Below are positions 16,055-24,560 of a stretch of DNA of 30,010 nucleotides, piece by piece (positions within the stretch are counted from its first letter, which is position 1; every line of letters starts with the position of its first letter). The DNA is from CAZIRO01 sp964541595 (GTDB taxonomy: Bacteria > Acidobacteriota > HRBIN11). The position numbers and the translations under genes were made by a program. Location of the stretch: positions 1 to 30,010 of the forward strand of contig CAZIRO010000012.1 of assembly GCA_964541595.1 (NCBI GenBank). Reading direction: 5' to 3'. The notes beneath the pieces were generated by a model. It saw only the letters and a program-made list of their open reading frames with translations, had not been told where the DNA came from and made no database searches.

Positions 16055-17512
16055 TCAGTCACGGGTGGTAGACGCCACTTCGGCCTGCAGGCGTTGCGTC
16101 AGCACGGCACGCACTTTCTGCGGATCCGCTCGCCCACCCGCTCGGCGCATCACCTGGCCCATAAAAAACCCGAACAGTTTCGTCTTCCCCGCACGGTACT
16201 GCGCCACCTGCTGCGGGTGTGCAGCAAGCACTTCGTCGACCCAGGCCGTGATCTGCGATTCGTCAGATACCGCCTGGAGCCCCCGTTCCTCCACGATCGC
16301 GCGCGGCGGAGACCCGGACTGGACCATGAGTTCAAATACTTCTTTTGCGACCGCACCGGTGATCTCGCCCTGCGCCAGCATCTCGACGAGTTCCGCCAGG
16401 TGGTCCGGGGGCACGGTTTCCGGCGGGGCACCGGTTTCGAATTCCATATGACGAAACAGTTCACTCGTGATCCAGTTGGCCACACGCTTCGGATAGGGTG
16501 CACGCGCGACCACCGCTTCGAAATAATCCGCAACCCGCGGATTGGCCGTTAACCGATCGGCGTCATGTGCGGGCAACCCGTACGCCGTGCAAAAACGCTG
16601 CCAGCGGGCCAGCGGTAGTTCCGGTAACGTTGCCTTGAGAGATTCCAGCCAGTCCCGGTCAATGTGCACCTCGATGAGATCGGGATCCGGAAAGTACCGG
16701 TAATCGTGCGCTTCCTCTTTGGTGCGCATCGGTTCCGTACGCTGCTCCCGCTCGTTCCACAGACGCGTTTCCTGCACGGGCGTCTGTCCGGATTCGAGCA
16801 ACCGGGTCTGCCGGCGGACCTCATACTCCAGTGCCTTCTGCAGGAACCGAAACGAATTCAGGTTCTTGAGTTCGACTTTATACGTGGGGACAGGATCCCC
16901 CGGCCGCCGTAAAGAGATATTCGCATCACAACGTAAACTGCCCTGTTCCATGTTGCCGTCACATACCCCGAGATAGAGCAATAACTGGCGTAACGCGCGT
17001 AAATATTCGGCCGCTTCCCGCGGGCTGCGGATTTCCGGTTCGGAGACGATCTCCATGAGTGGCGTACCGCACCGGTTGAAATCGAGATACGTCATGCGAT
17101 CCGAATCCGGAAACCCCTCATGCAGCGACTTCCCGGCGTCTTCCTCAATGTGTAATCGACGTAACCGCACCCGCCGAACAGTATCGTCCACACGAAACTC
17201 CAGCCACCCCCCCGTCGCCAGCGGCCGGTCATACTGAGAGATCTGGTAATTTTTAGGTAAATCCGGATAGAAATAGTTTTTACGGCTGAATTCCGAGTCG
17301 AGATGGATGGTGCAGTGCAGGGCCAGTGCGGTGCGTAGCGCCATCTCAATCGCCGTCCGGTTCGGGACGGGAAGACTGCCCGGATACCCCAGACAGACCG
17401 GACAGACGTTCGTGTTCGGTGGATCACCGTACCGATTCCGACAGCGACAGAACATTTTGGTCCGGGTCAACATCTGTGCATGCACTTCCAGACCGATCAC
17501 GGGCTCCCACAT
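16055..17512 (-). CDS. gatB: aspartyl/glutamyl-tRNA(Asn/Gln) amidotransferase subunit B
   Basis: The 485-residue subunit of GatCAB converts Glu-tRNA(Gln) and Asp-tRNA(Asn) to the amides. The N-terminus is WEPVIGLEVHAQMLTRTKMFC. The zinc-binding cysteines are CRCRNRYGDPPNTNVCPVC. The kinase/cradle region contains RKNYFYPDLPKNYQISQYDRP, ATGGWLEF and IEEDAGKSLHE. The C-terminal YqeY-like tail domain runs from about residue 330 and ends in GKTKLFGFFMGQVMRRAGGRADP, the typical tRNA-binding end. The ATG at 17512 follows GTGAGG, eight bases away, and gives the exact family start. gatA and gatC are not in the window, so the subunits are scattered. Confidence 0.96.
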   Translation of the reverse strand: MWEPVIGLEVHAQMLTRTKMFCRCRNRYGDPPNTNVCPVCLGYPGSLPVPNRTAIEMALRTALALHCTIHLDSEFSRKNYFYPDLPKNYQISQYDRPLATGGWLEFRVDDTVRRVRLRRLHIEEDAGKSLHEGFPDSDRMTYLDFNRCGTPLMEIVSEPEIRSPREAAEYLRALRQLLLYLGVCDGNMEQGSLRCDANISLRRPGDPVPTYKVELKNLNSFRFLQKALEYEVRRQTRLLESGQTPVQETRLWNEREQRTEPMRTKEEAHDYRYFPDPDLIEVHIDRDWLESLKATLPELPLARWQRFCTAYGLPAHDADRLTANPRVADYFEAVVARAPYPKRVANWITSELFRHMEFETGAPPETVPPDHLAELVEMLAQGEITGAVAKEVFELMVQSGSPPRAIVEERGLQAVSDESQITAWVDEVLAAHPQQVAQYRAGKTKLFGFFMGQVMRRAGGRADPQKVRAVLTQRLQAEVASTTRD

Positions 17513-17549
17513 GTGCACTGCCTCACGGATATGAAAATGACATTCATCC

Positions 17550-17578
17550 ACTATAGCACGGGATCGGTCGAAAATCTA
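17550..17578 (-). promoter_or_regulatory. weak sigma-70-type promoter of gatB
   Basis: On the minus strand this reads TAGATT-N17-TATAGT with a start near 17543, about 31 nt before the gatB ATG. The -35 element is poor; the -10 box and its flank GTGCTATAGTGG match the dehydrogenase promoter. It is a tentative call. Confidence 0.35.
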
Positions 17579-17600
17579 CCGGGAATCTCTGAGATCGGCA

Positions 17601-17652
17601 GGGGGCAGGTCCCAGGTCTCAGGGGTCGGGTGTCGGGGAGCAGGGGTCAGGG
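17601..17652 (+). repeat. heptanucleotide repeat array, copy 3
   Basis: About seven units: GGGGGCA, GGTCCCA, GGTCTCA, GGGGTCG, GGTGTCG, GGGAGCA, GGGGTCA. It lies in the gap between the 3' end of the BY-kinase gene and the gatB promoter. The gap contains no gene. Confidence 0.72.
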
Positions 17653-17715
17653 AATGACGGGTACAGCGGAGTAGATATTCCCTGTCGACACGAGCCGTTC
17701 TATGTTCCATTTCCC

Positions 17716-19842
17716 TCACGGCGCCCGGTCAGACGCATACGCCTTACCGTACTTCCGATAGTAGCGATAGTAATAGTAGTAATAATACGAATAACGTTTC
17801 GAAAACGGCACACGATTGAGGACCACACCGATAATGTCCAGACCCGCCCGTTCAAACCGTTCGACGACTTCGCGCACCATTCGACGTGTCACCATCTCGC
17901 ACCCGATGACCAGCAATATGCCGTCTCCCCAGCGGGCAATATGCAACGTATCCGCCGCGGCAAGGACCGGTGGGGTATCGATGAGAATGTAATCGAACAC
18001 CTGCAACGCCATCTGTAAACGCTGTGAAAACTGCGGACTGCTGAATAACGTGACGCCGATACGGGTATCCAGACCCGAACGAATGGGAATCAAAAATAGA
18101 TTCGGGGGAACCCGAACGAGACGTGCAAAATCCGGAGGCTGCGTCTCACCGAAGACGTCGACGAGATCCGGCCGACGCGTTACCTGAAAGACTTCATGCA
18201 CGCAGGGATGGTAGAGATCCGCATCGATGAGCAACACACGGTGACCGACATCGGCGAGTTGCAATGCGAGGTTCGTGGCCACAAAGGTCTTTCCCTCTTC
18301 CGGTTGCGCACTGGTTACCACAATGATGCGCGGCGCGTCCGCCGACTCCGGCTGTACGGTCAACGCGCTGTGCAGGAATTTCAGCGCATTGCGAATGAGG
18401 TGCGTATCGCCTTCCCCTTCACAGTCCGGGATAATGGTCAGAATCGGACGGTCTGTGCACCGCTGGATGTCTTCATGGGTATAAATGCGGTCATCCAGCA
18501 GGTGCAATCCGAATGCCAGGCCAGTTCCGGCGAACAGTCCGATCAGAAGCGCGAACAGCAATGTCCGCGTTCTGCGCGGACGGTACGGGGCTTTCGGCGG
18601 GTCGGCGTATTCCACAATCCGCATGATGGCGCCGCTCTGCAGTGTCCCGGTCTCGGAGATCTTGGCCTGCTGTTGCCGCTGCGTCATGGTTTCCAGCAGT
18701 TTGCGCTGGTTTTCGATCTCCGCTTTCAGTGTGTGGTACTCCGCAGCCGTCTGATTCAGACGATCCATTTCCTGTTTGATCCGATCAAACTCCGCGTGCA
18801 ACATCGCGAGTTTGTCTTCCGTTGCACGAAGTTCGGCTTCCGCCTGCCGCAAGAGCGTCCGGTACAGGTCCTGCATCGCCTGCCGATACTGGTCGCACAG
18901 TGCCCGCCGTTCGGAATCCAGTTTCTTCAATCCGGGCCAGTTGGGTTTAAAAATCTTGCGTTTCTCCTCATACGCCTGCTGTGCCCTGGCACACTCCTGA
19001 TAGAGGCTCTGAACGGTCGGATCACTGCGCACCTCGGGGAGCGTTTCCGCCTGTGCCGTCTGCAACTGCCGCAAGCGAGCCTGGCGCTCGAGCCGTTCCT
19101 TTTCGGCATCTGTGATCTGCTGACTGATGCTTTCCATTTTCTGCAATGCAACGTTGAACTGTTGATCGAGGATCTGGATCTGCACCTGCTGCGCGAGTTC
19201 GGACAGACGGGCTTCTTTCTCCGCGATGGACCGTTGCAGGCGCTGAATCTGTTCGGTGAGGGCCGTACCGGCCGTACGACTGAGTTCGACTTCGAGTTCA
19301 CGGTTGAAATCGATGAGTGTTTCCGCCCATCCGTTCGCCAGCATGGCCGCGCCGATGGGTGTGGGGGCTTCCATTCCGATTTCGATGAGAAACGTCTGGC
19401 CGTAGCGGCGCGCCTGGATATGGCTCAAAAGAACCCCGACGAGATATGCCTCGCGGGACTTAACGGCTGCGGGAATGGCGGACGCATCGATCTGGAACCA
19501 GCGCATCAACTGTTCCACGCCGTACCGCTGCACCACGCGTTCGGCAATGGCACGCCGCTGCGCGATGTTCAGCTGGGTCTGGATAAACGTATCGAGGGTA
19601 AACGCCGCGAGGGGTTTATAGATCTGTTCCCCGACATCGAACCGTTCCGGTCGCACTTCGATGACTGCGGCAGCCTTGAACATCGGCTGCTGGCGAAACA
19701 CCCAGAGCGCGGTCAGCAGCACCGTCGTGGCCGTAACGGCGACAATGATGCCGATATATTTTCGGATGATCCAGAATATCTGCTGTAACTGCAGAGAGGG
19801 CTCCGGTTCTTCTGCCCACTGGATCGCTTCCCGTTGCTGCAT
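17716..19842 (-). CDS. polysaccharide co-polymerase with BY-kinase domain (Wzc/CapAB-like)
   Basis: The 708-residue inner-membrane protein controls exopolysaccharide polymerisation and export. The N-terminal Wzz domain begins after a first helix (IIRKYIGIIVAVTATTVLLTALWVF, about 26-50). Long coiled coils occupy the periplasm (about 190-400), and a second helix is near 425-445. The cytoplasmic ATPase has Walker A SAQPEEGKTF (about 510-518), Walker A' LLIDADLYHP (about 539) and Walker B YILIDTPPV (about 619). The C-terminus carries 12 tyrosines between residues 684 and 702, the autophosphorylation cluster. It is encoded 33 bases after the export gene, the natural partner. Wzy and glycosyltransferase genes are not in the window. 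Confidence 0.92.
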   Translation of the reverse strand: MQQREAIQWAEEPEPSLQLQQIFWIIRKYIGIIVAVTATTVLLTALWVFRQQPMFKAAAVIEVRPERFDVGEQIYKPLAAFTLDTFIQTQLNIAQRRAIAERVVQRYGVEQLMRWFQIDASAIPAAVKSREAYLVGVLLSHIQARRYGQTFLIEIGMEAPTPIGAAMLANGWAETLIDFNRELEVELSRTAGTALTEQIQRLQRSIAEKEARLSELAQQVQIQILDQQFNVALQKMESISQQITDAEKERLERQARLRQLQTAQAETLPEVRSDPTVQSLYQECARAQQAYEEKRKIFKPNWPGLKKLDSERRALCDQYRQAMQDLYRTLLRQAEAELRATEDKLAMLHAEFDRIKQEMDRLNQTAAEYHTLKAEIENQRKLLETMTQRQQQAKISETGTLQSGAIMRIVEYADPPKAPYRPRRTRTLLFALLIGLFAGTGLAFGLHLLDDRIYTHEDIQRCTDRPILTIIPDCEGEGDTHLIRNALKFLHSALTVQPESADAPRIIVVTSAQPEEGKTFVATNLALQLADVGHRVLLIDADLYHPCVHEVFQVTRRPDLVDVFGETQPPDFARLVRVPPNLFLIPIRSGLDTRIGVTLFSSPQFSQRLQMALQVFDYILIDTPPVLAAADTLHIARWGDGILLVIGCEMVTRRMVREVVERFERAGLDIIGVVLNRVPFSKRYSYYYYYYYRYYRKYGKAYASDRAP

Positions 19843-19875
19843 CTTCGGCTCCTGGCCACACGCATGCCCCGGGCC

Positions 19876-21110
19876 TCAAAAGATCGATGTCGGAACGTAG
19901 ATGATGTCCCCGTTGCGTAATGGGACATCCGGTTTCTTCCCCTCCAGGATGTCTCCGACATCGATTTTTTCAACTTTTCCGTCCGGATGCACGATCCGGA
20001 CCCCTCCGAGCGACGCACGCTCGGCAAATCCGCCAGCAGCAGCCAGCGCATACAGCAGGGTCATCGGTGCCTGACCCTCGACAATGCCGGGATTGCGGAC
20101 CGCGCCGTATACATACACCTGGATGGACGCCACGGGTACCAGCAAGATGTCCTGTGGCGCCAGCACGATATCCTCACTGAGGTCACCCTGATAGAGCAAA
20201 CGCCGCAAATCGATCTCGTATCGCTCATACTGGCCCTTTTCGTTCAGGCGGTAGAGATACGCTGTACCCACGGTATGCGAAATCAGACCCCCTGCTTCCG
20301 CAAGGGCGGTAACAACGTTTTATGCCCCAATAGCAGAAACGAACCGGGATTTTTCACCGCGCCGATGACCGTATACCGTTGACTCTGGAATTCTTTGATG
20401 TTGACGGCAACGTGCGGGTCCTGGATGTAATCCCGTGCCAGACGGGCCTGGAGTTCCCGTTCGAGTTCCTGCACGGTTTTGCCGGCCACGAAAATCCGAC
20501 CGATCGGCACCAGAGAGATACTGCCGTCCGGGGCGATCCGTACGGATGTCGTGAAATCGGGCAATTCGAAGACCTGAATCTCAATGAGATCGCCAGGACC
20601 CAGACGGTATTCCGGGAAAAACCCGCGACCGGCCCAACCCTCCCCTTCCGACAGTGGCGGTGGTGGCGGCCGGCGGCGCACCCGTTTCAAGTGCACGATC
20701 AGGTGCATCGTCTTCTGTTCCAGGGCATACTGCCACTGTTCGAGTGGAGGCGCGAGCGTCAACCGGATATCCGTCGTGCAGGTGGGTTGACACGGATTGC
20801 GCGTGGTGATCTCGATATTTTCAAGACCGATGGCGGGATTCCAGCGCGGCAACCGTTTCACCCGCGACCGGACGTTCTGCAGGGTCAGCGTCAATACGGA
20901 CCGTTCCGTATCCTTCTGGAACTCATACGGCAGCGCAGAAGGCGCGGAAGACCTCTTGCGCAGCGGTTGCAATTGCAGAAGAATATCAATGGCATCCCCC
21001 TGCACGGCGACAATGACATTACGAATCTCCCGCTGTACGGGCTTCTGTGCAGCCCATACCGTTGCACCGATGATCCATATCCACCCCACGATGACTGTCA
21101 GACGCCGCAT
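19876..21110 (-). pseudogene. AMIN/Poly_export/SLBB outer-membrane polysaccharide export protein, split by a frameshift
   Basis: A signal peptide (start ATG 21110, after AAGGGATC) leads to an AMIN-like domain (about residues 22-135), a Pro-rich linker and a Poly_export domain. The latter is the stretch YRLGPGDLIEIQVFELPDFT...AGKTVQELERELQARLARDYIQDPHVAVNI. The first SLBB domain begins RYTVIGAVKNPGSFLLLGHKTLL and then runs out of frame: the frame stops at 20283-20285. The continuation A-L-A-E-A-G-G-L-I-S-H is in the next frame and goes on through a second SLBB domain (VYVYGAVRNPGIVEG...ALAAAGGF) to 19876. Missing one base near 20308-20315 explains both halves. It may be a sequencing error, a true mutation or a programmed -1 shift. 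Restored, it is a Wza-like exporter of about 411 residues. Confidence 0.82.
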
Positions 21111-21174
21111 AGATGATCCCTTCGTGATATGACAACACGACGCGTGCACCATCCGGGGAGTTACATTTTACGCA

Positions 21175-21687
21175 TTACTCACCGGGACGGCGTGGGGTCA
21201 CCTCTTTTTTGGGCCGCGTGGCCACATAGACGATCACACCGGCGGCGACCAGTGTACCGCCAATGAGAATGTATTTCCGAAATCGAGGCCAGAATATCGG
21301 TTTTGGTTCACAGGTCTCTTCCAGTAACCGCAGGGCCATATGTTCCGGATCGAGTGCCAGACACAGCCGTGTCAGTCGTTCCGACACCACCTTGACCGTC
21401 GCAGGGTACCGGTATGTCTGACCCGCGACCACGGCCTCGACCTCGTAACTTCCGGGCAGTGCCTTGCGGATCAGGAAACGACCCTTGTCGTCCGTAATAT
21501 CCTGCAGGCGCGTGGCAGTCGTGATATGCCGTACGATGATCTGCGCCTTCGGCACGGGTGTTCGGGCATCTTCTTGAAACAACTGGCCACCGATTTCACC
21601 CGGTTTTGCCTGCGCAAACAACGGCAGACCTGACCCCAACACGATACCCAGTGCAATGACCGGGACCCATACCCAACGCGCGCGCAT
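21175..21687 (-). CDS. carboxypeptidase-regulatory-like (Ig-type) membrane-anchored protein
   Basis: This 170-residue exported protein has a signal peptide (residues about 1-27, ending LPLFAQA). A single CarboxypepD_reg-like beta domain follows (about 30-110), with PVPKAQIIVRHITTATRLQDITDDKGRFLIRKALPGSYEVEAVV, the 'G.F.i..lpgGtY.v' pattern. A C-terminal helix (KYILIGGTLVAAGVIVYVATRPKK) anchors it in the membrane with a basic tail. The ATG at 21687 lies six bases after GGAGGG and about 26 nt after a strong promoter start. It heads the operon with the export protein and BY-kinase, suggesting an accessory role in polymer export. No enzymatic residues are visible. The next gene starts 64 bases later. 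Confidence 0.78.
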   Translation of the reverse strand: MRARWVWVPVIALGIVLGSGLPLFAQAKPGEIGGQLFQEDARTPVPKAQIIVRHITTATRLQDITDDKGRFLIRKALPGSYEVEAVVAGQTYRYPATVKVVSERLTRLCLALDPEHMALRLLEETCEPKPIFWPRFRKYILIGGTLVAAGVIVYVATRPKKEVTPRRPGE

Positions 21688-21719
21688 ATCCAACCCTCCG
21701 ATCGGCTTGCGCTATTGTA

Positions 21720-21748
21720 ATCGTAATCAACCACGACCATTTTGTCAA
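21720..21748 (-). promoter_or_regulatory. promoter of the polysaccharide export operon
   Basis: On the minus strand this is TTGACA-N17-TACGAT, the same boxes and spacing as the divergent promoter at 21872. The transcript would start near 21713. A shifted -10, TACAAT, lies six bases further. Confidence 0.6.
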
Positions 21749-21760
21749 ACTCATTCGGGT

Positions 21761-21854
21761 CCCGCAGGATCGGACACCCGACACCTGAGACCCGACACAC
21801 GACACCTGACACCGGTGGATCCTGTGGTTCTCATGTCCCATCTCCTGTCCCGAT
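21761..21854 (-). repeat. heptanucleotide repeat array, copy 4, with element arm
   Basis: Read on the minus strand, a 21-nt arm (21834-21854) beginning ATCGGGACAGG and ending GATGGGACA is followed by a conserved spacer, CAGGATCCACC. Six 7-bp units come next: GGTGTCA, GGTGTCG, TGTGTCG, GGTCTCA, GGTGTCG, GGTGTCC. It fills the space between two divergent promoters. It shares the arm and spacer with the element at 29759, but I find no second arm here. Confidence 0.75.
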
Positions 21855-21871
21855 CCCAAAAGCACCTGCCT

Positions 21872-21900
21872 TTGACAAATCCCCTCGATCGGCCTACGAT
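21872..21900 (+). promoter_or_regulatory. promoter of the iron-permease-like operon
   Basis: TTGACA-N17-TACGAT, with transcription expected near 21908, giving a leader of about 130 nt before the ATG at 22041. The long leader could hold regulation, but I see no clear Fur box or riboswitch. Confidence 0.6.
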
Positions 21901-22040
21901 GGAAGAAACTGAAAATCGATCTCGCACAGCCGGTTCGCCTGACCCGAACGCGGCTGTACCTGACTGGCGGGGGCTTCCGTGTATTGTCCGTTGTCCCCCA
22001 CGCTCCCTCCATCGGCCCAAATCCTGAACGCGAGGTGCCG

Positions 22041-23303
22041 ATGCTGGAAACGCTGATCATCACCCTGCGCGAGGGACTGGAAGCCGCGCTCATTGTGACC
22101 ATTATTCTGACGGTCCTGCGTCGCCGCGAGCGGTCGGAACTGCGTGGCTGGGTCTACGGCGGTCTGATCGTGGCAACGTCCTTCGCACTGGTGGGTGTGT
22201 TCATTGTCCCGAGTCTACTCGTCCGGTGGCGTATCAACGAAGAAGCCTATGAGGGTGCCCTTTACCTCATCGGCGCGGTATTGATCGGGACCCTGCTTTT
22301 CTGGCTGTACCGGCACCGCGGCTGGGCCGGCGAGGTCCGGGCAGCCACGGAACGGCAACTGCGTCGCCGCTGGACCGGACCGGCGCTGTTTGTCGTCACA
22401 TTCCTGATGGTATTTCGCGAGGCCGTGGAAACGCTGGTATTTGTGACCGCGATCAGTTTTTCGACCACGTGGATGCTGCAACTCGTTGGATTCTTCATCG
22501 GGATCGCGCTGGCGCTGGCATTTGGCGTTGCCCTGTACCGGGGAAGCCGCTGGATCCCGTTCCGTCGGGTATTCCGATTGAGTCTGATCGTCCTGATCGT
22601 GCTGTGTTTCCAGTTCGCACTCGCGGGGGTGCACGAATGGATCGAAGCGGGGATTCTGCCGGGCGGTCCGACCGAAATGGCCATCGTGGGACCGATCGTC
22701 AACAATCAGTTGCTGATCTTTACGGTGATCGTTCTCGTCGTCGCTGCATTCGTCTTTGCGCCGGTGCCGGCGTCCGTTCCGGACGTCGGTGCTGCGGTCA
22801 CCGATCCGCACGTCCGCCGGCGACTGCAACGCGCGCATCTGCGCACACTTCGCCGCTGGCGGGCGATTCTCCTGAGCACCACACTGCTGGCCGCTTTCGG
22901 GCTGACCGGGTTTTATCTCTACACCAAAGCGCCACCGATGGCACCGGCGCATCCGGTTCAGATCGTGAACCGGGACGTTGTCATTCCGCTGCAGACCATC
23001 CCGATTCGCAAGATCGCGTTCTTTCAGGTCACTCTGCCCTCCGGGGAGGACGTGCGGTTGCTGGCGACGCGACTGGAACCAATGGACGTACGTATTGCGC
23101 TCGACGCATGTGTGCTGTGCGGACCCCGCGGGTACTATCAGCGTGGTGAGCAGGTATACTGTCGCCATTGTGCAGCGCCGATCGTACTGGACACGCTCGG
23201 TCAGCCGGGAGGATGCAATCCGATTCCCCTGCCCCATTCCGTCCACGGTGGTATGGTATACATTCCCGTCCGTGCGATCGTCGGGAAAATCGGTGGGAAG
23301 TGA
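22041..23303 (+). CDS. FTR1-family iron permease fused to a DUF2318 domain
   Basis: The 420-residue protein has an N-terminal FTR1/EfeU permease of seven or so helices. Its two REXXE iron motifs are LREGLEAALI (Arg10-Glu14) and FREAVETLVF (Arg126-Glu130). After a further helix (about 285-305) comes a DUF2318 domain. Its cysteines are in CVLCG (357, 360), YCRHC (374, 377) and GGCNPIPL (392), which suggests a metal or heme/Fe-S site on the outer face of the membrane. The ATG at 22041 has GAGG five bases upstream; a longer frame begins at 21984. FTR1 and DUF2318 are separate neighbouring proteins in FetMP/Cj1658-type systems, and here one chain. The oxidase/P19 partner is not visible. Confidence 0.9.
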   Translation: MLETLIITLREGLEAALIVTIILTVLRRRERSELRGWVYGGLIVATSFALVGVFIVPSLLVRWRINEEAYEGALYLIGAVLIGTLLFWLYRHRGWAGEVRAATERQLRRRWTGPALFVVTFLMVFREAVETLVFVTAISFSTTWMLQLVGFFIGIALALAFGVALYRGSRWIPFRRVFRLSLIVLIVLCFQFALAGVHEWIEAGILPGGPTEMAIVGPIVNNQLLIFTVIVLVVAAFVFAPVPASVPDVGAAVTDPHVRRRLQRAHLRTLRRWRAILLSTTLLAAFGLTGFYLYTKAPPMAPAHPVQIVNRDVVIPLQTIPIRKIAFFQVTLPSGEDVRLLATRLEPMDVRIALDACVLCGPRGYYQRGEQVYCRHCAAPIVLDTLGQPGGCNPIPLPHSVHGGMVYIPVRAIVGKIGGK

Positions 23304-23315
23304 AAGGGAGAACCG

Positions 23316-24560
23316 ATGTTAATCCGTATCGTTTGGCGGAATATCTGGCAACGAAAGTGGCGAAAGTTCCTGGCGTGGTCCATTCTTGCCGTCAGTGCGA
23401 CGCTCATGGCTGGACTGCTGAACGCCGTCCTGGGATTCGAAACCACCCTGCAGCAGCGGCTCCAGACATTCGGGCCGAACATCATGATCGTGCCGGATAC
23501 GACGACCGGGATCCGGCACCTTGAACTCCGGATGTGGCGCGCAGCGCGCAAGATCTTCTGGCGAAACAACATCACCGCCGTTGTACCCGTATATTACACG
23601 CGGTGGCAGCACCGTACGACGGGACACTGGTTGCCCGTCAGTGTCACGCTACTCTTTCCCGTACGTGCCATGCGGGAACACCGTTCCGGATCCCCGGCGC
23701 TGTACTGGCGGCCGATCGCCGCCGGCTGGCAGATCCGGGGTACCTGGCCGCGGTCCTACCGGGAGGTCCTCGTGGGTACCATCCTGGCGGCACAGCAGGC
23801 CATCCGCGCCGGTGACCGCATTTCCGTGCGGACACATGACGGCGGCGATCTGGACCTGACGGTCACCGGTATCGTGCAGACAGGCGGTCCAGAAGACGCC
23901 ACGCTGATCGTGGACTGGCGGGCATGGACCCCCCTGAACGACAGGTTGCCCGCACACCGGTTCTATGTACGCGCACTGACGATGCCCGAGCCCCCGATTC
24001 CCGTTCGGCTGGAACTGCTCTCTCCGGCGGAACAGGAAAAGTGGATCTGTCAGCCCTATCCGACGTCCATCGCGTTCCAGTTGCAACAACAACTCGCGCC
24101 GCGTGCCCGGGTGTTCCCCATTCAGGAAGCGGTATTCCAGGAAACGCTGTTCTGGACCCGGGTCCGTCGTCTGGTCGGCGTGATCATCGGTGCGGTCATC
24201 CTGGCGACCTGTATCGGTGTGGGGGCGATCGTGCACGGGATCGTGCGGGTGCGTGCATACGAGATCACGCTGTTTCAGACGTTCGGTGCTGAACCCGCAC
24301 ATATTTACGGTTTGTTCCTCATCGAACACATCCTGCTCGCACTCACTGCGGGTGGATTCGGCTGGGTGTTCGGCACCTGGATCGTGCGGATCCTGCCGGT
24401 CTCCGGCACGCCCCCCGCACCGTCGGCCGTGCTCACCGTCGGAATGATCACCCTTCTGGCCACCCTCGGGATTGTCGGTCTGGTCACGGCATTTGCCCTG
24501 CATCGTGAACTGCAAACCCTTCGTCCCAATCTGTTGCATGAGGTGGCACCGTTGCCATGA
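23316..24560 (+). CDS. FtsX/MacB-type ABC permease, iron cluster member 1
   Basis: The 414-residue membrane protein has the FtsX-family layout. A first helix follows IRIVWRNIWQRKWRKFLAWSILAVSATLMAGLL, a large extracytoplasmic domain (about 45-285) comes next, and then three C-terminal helices. The cytoplasmic loop RVRAYEITLFQTFGAEPAHIYGLFLIEH is the usual permease motif. GGGAG lies six bases before the ATG, 12 bases after the FTR1 stop. Position and type match the permeases that follow FTR1 in FetMP-like clusters. MacB-type permeases normally work with a separate ATPase, which is absent here. The substrate is unknown; iron or a copper/iron partner is the simple guess. Confidence 0.82.
   Translation: MLIRIVWRNIWQRKWRKFLAWSILAVSATLMAGLLNAVLGFETTLQQRLQTFGPNIMIVPDTTTGIRHLELRMWRAARKIFWRNNITAVVPVYYTRWQHRTTGHWLPVSVTLLFPVRAMREHRSGSPALYWRPIAAGWQIRGTWPRSYREVLVGTILAAQQAIRAGDRISVRTHDGGDLDLTVTGIVQTGGPEDATLIVDWRAWTPLNDRLPAHRFYVRALTMPEPPIPVRLELLSPAEQEKWICQPYPTSIAFQLQQQLAPRARVFPIQEAVFQETLFWTRVRRLVGVIIGAVILATCIGVGAIVHGIVRVRAYEITLFQTFGAEPAHIYGLFLIEHILLALTAGGFGWVFGTWIVRILPVSGTPPAPSAVLTVGMITLLATLGIVGLVTAFALHRELQTLRPNLLHEVAPLP

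Noticed and set aside
21596..22102. Open frames across the divergent intergenic region
   Set aside because: They translate the repeat units and overlap promoters; no homology is recognisable.
24544..24559. TGGCAC near the second permease start as a sigma-54 promoter
   Set aside because: The spacing to TTGC is only two bases and it lies inside a coupled gene pair.
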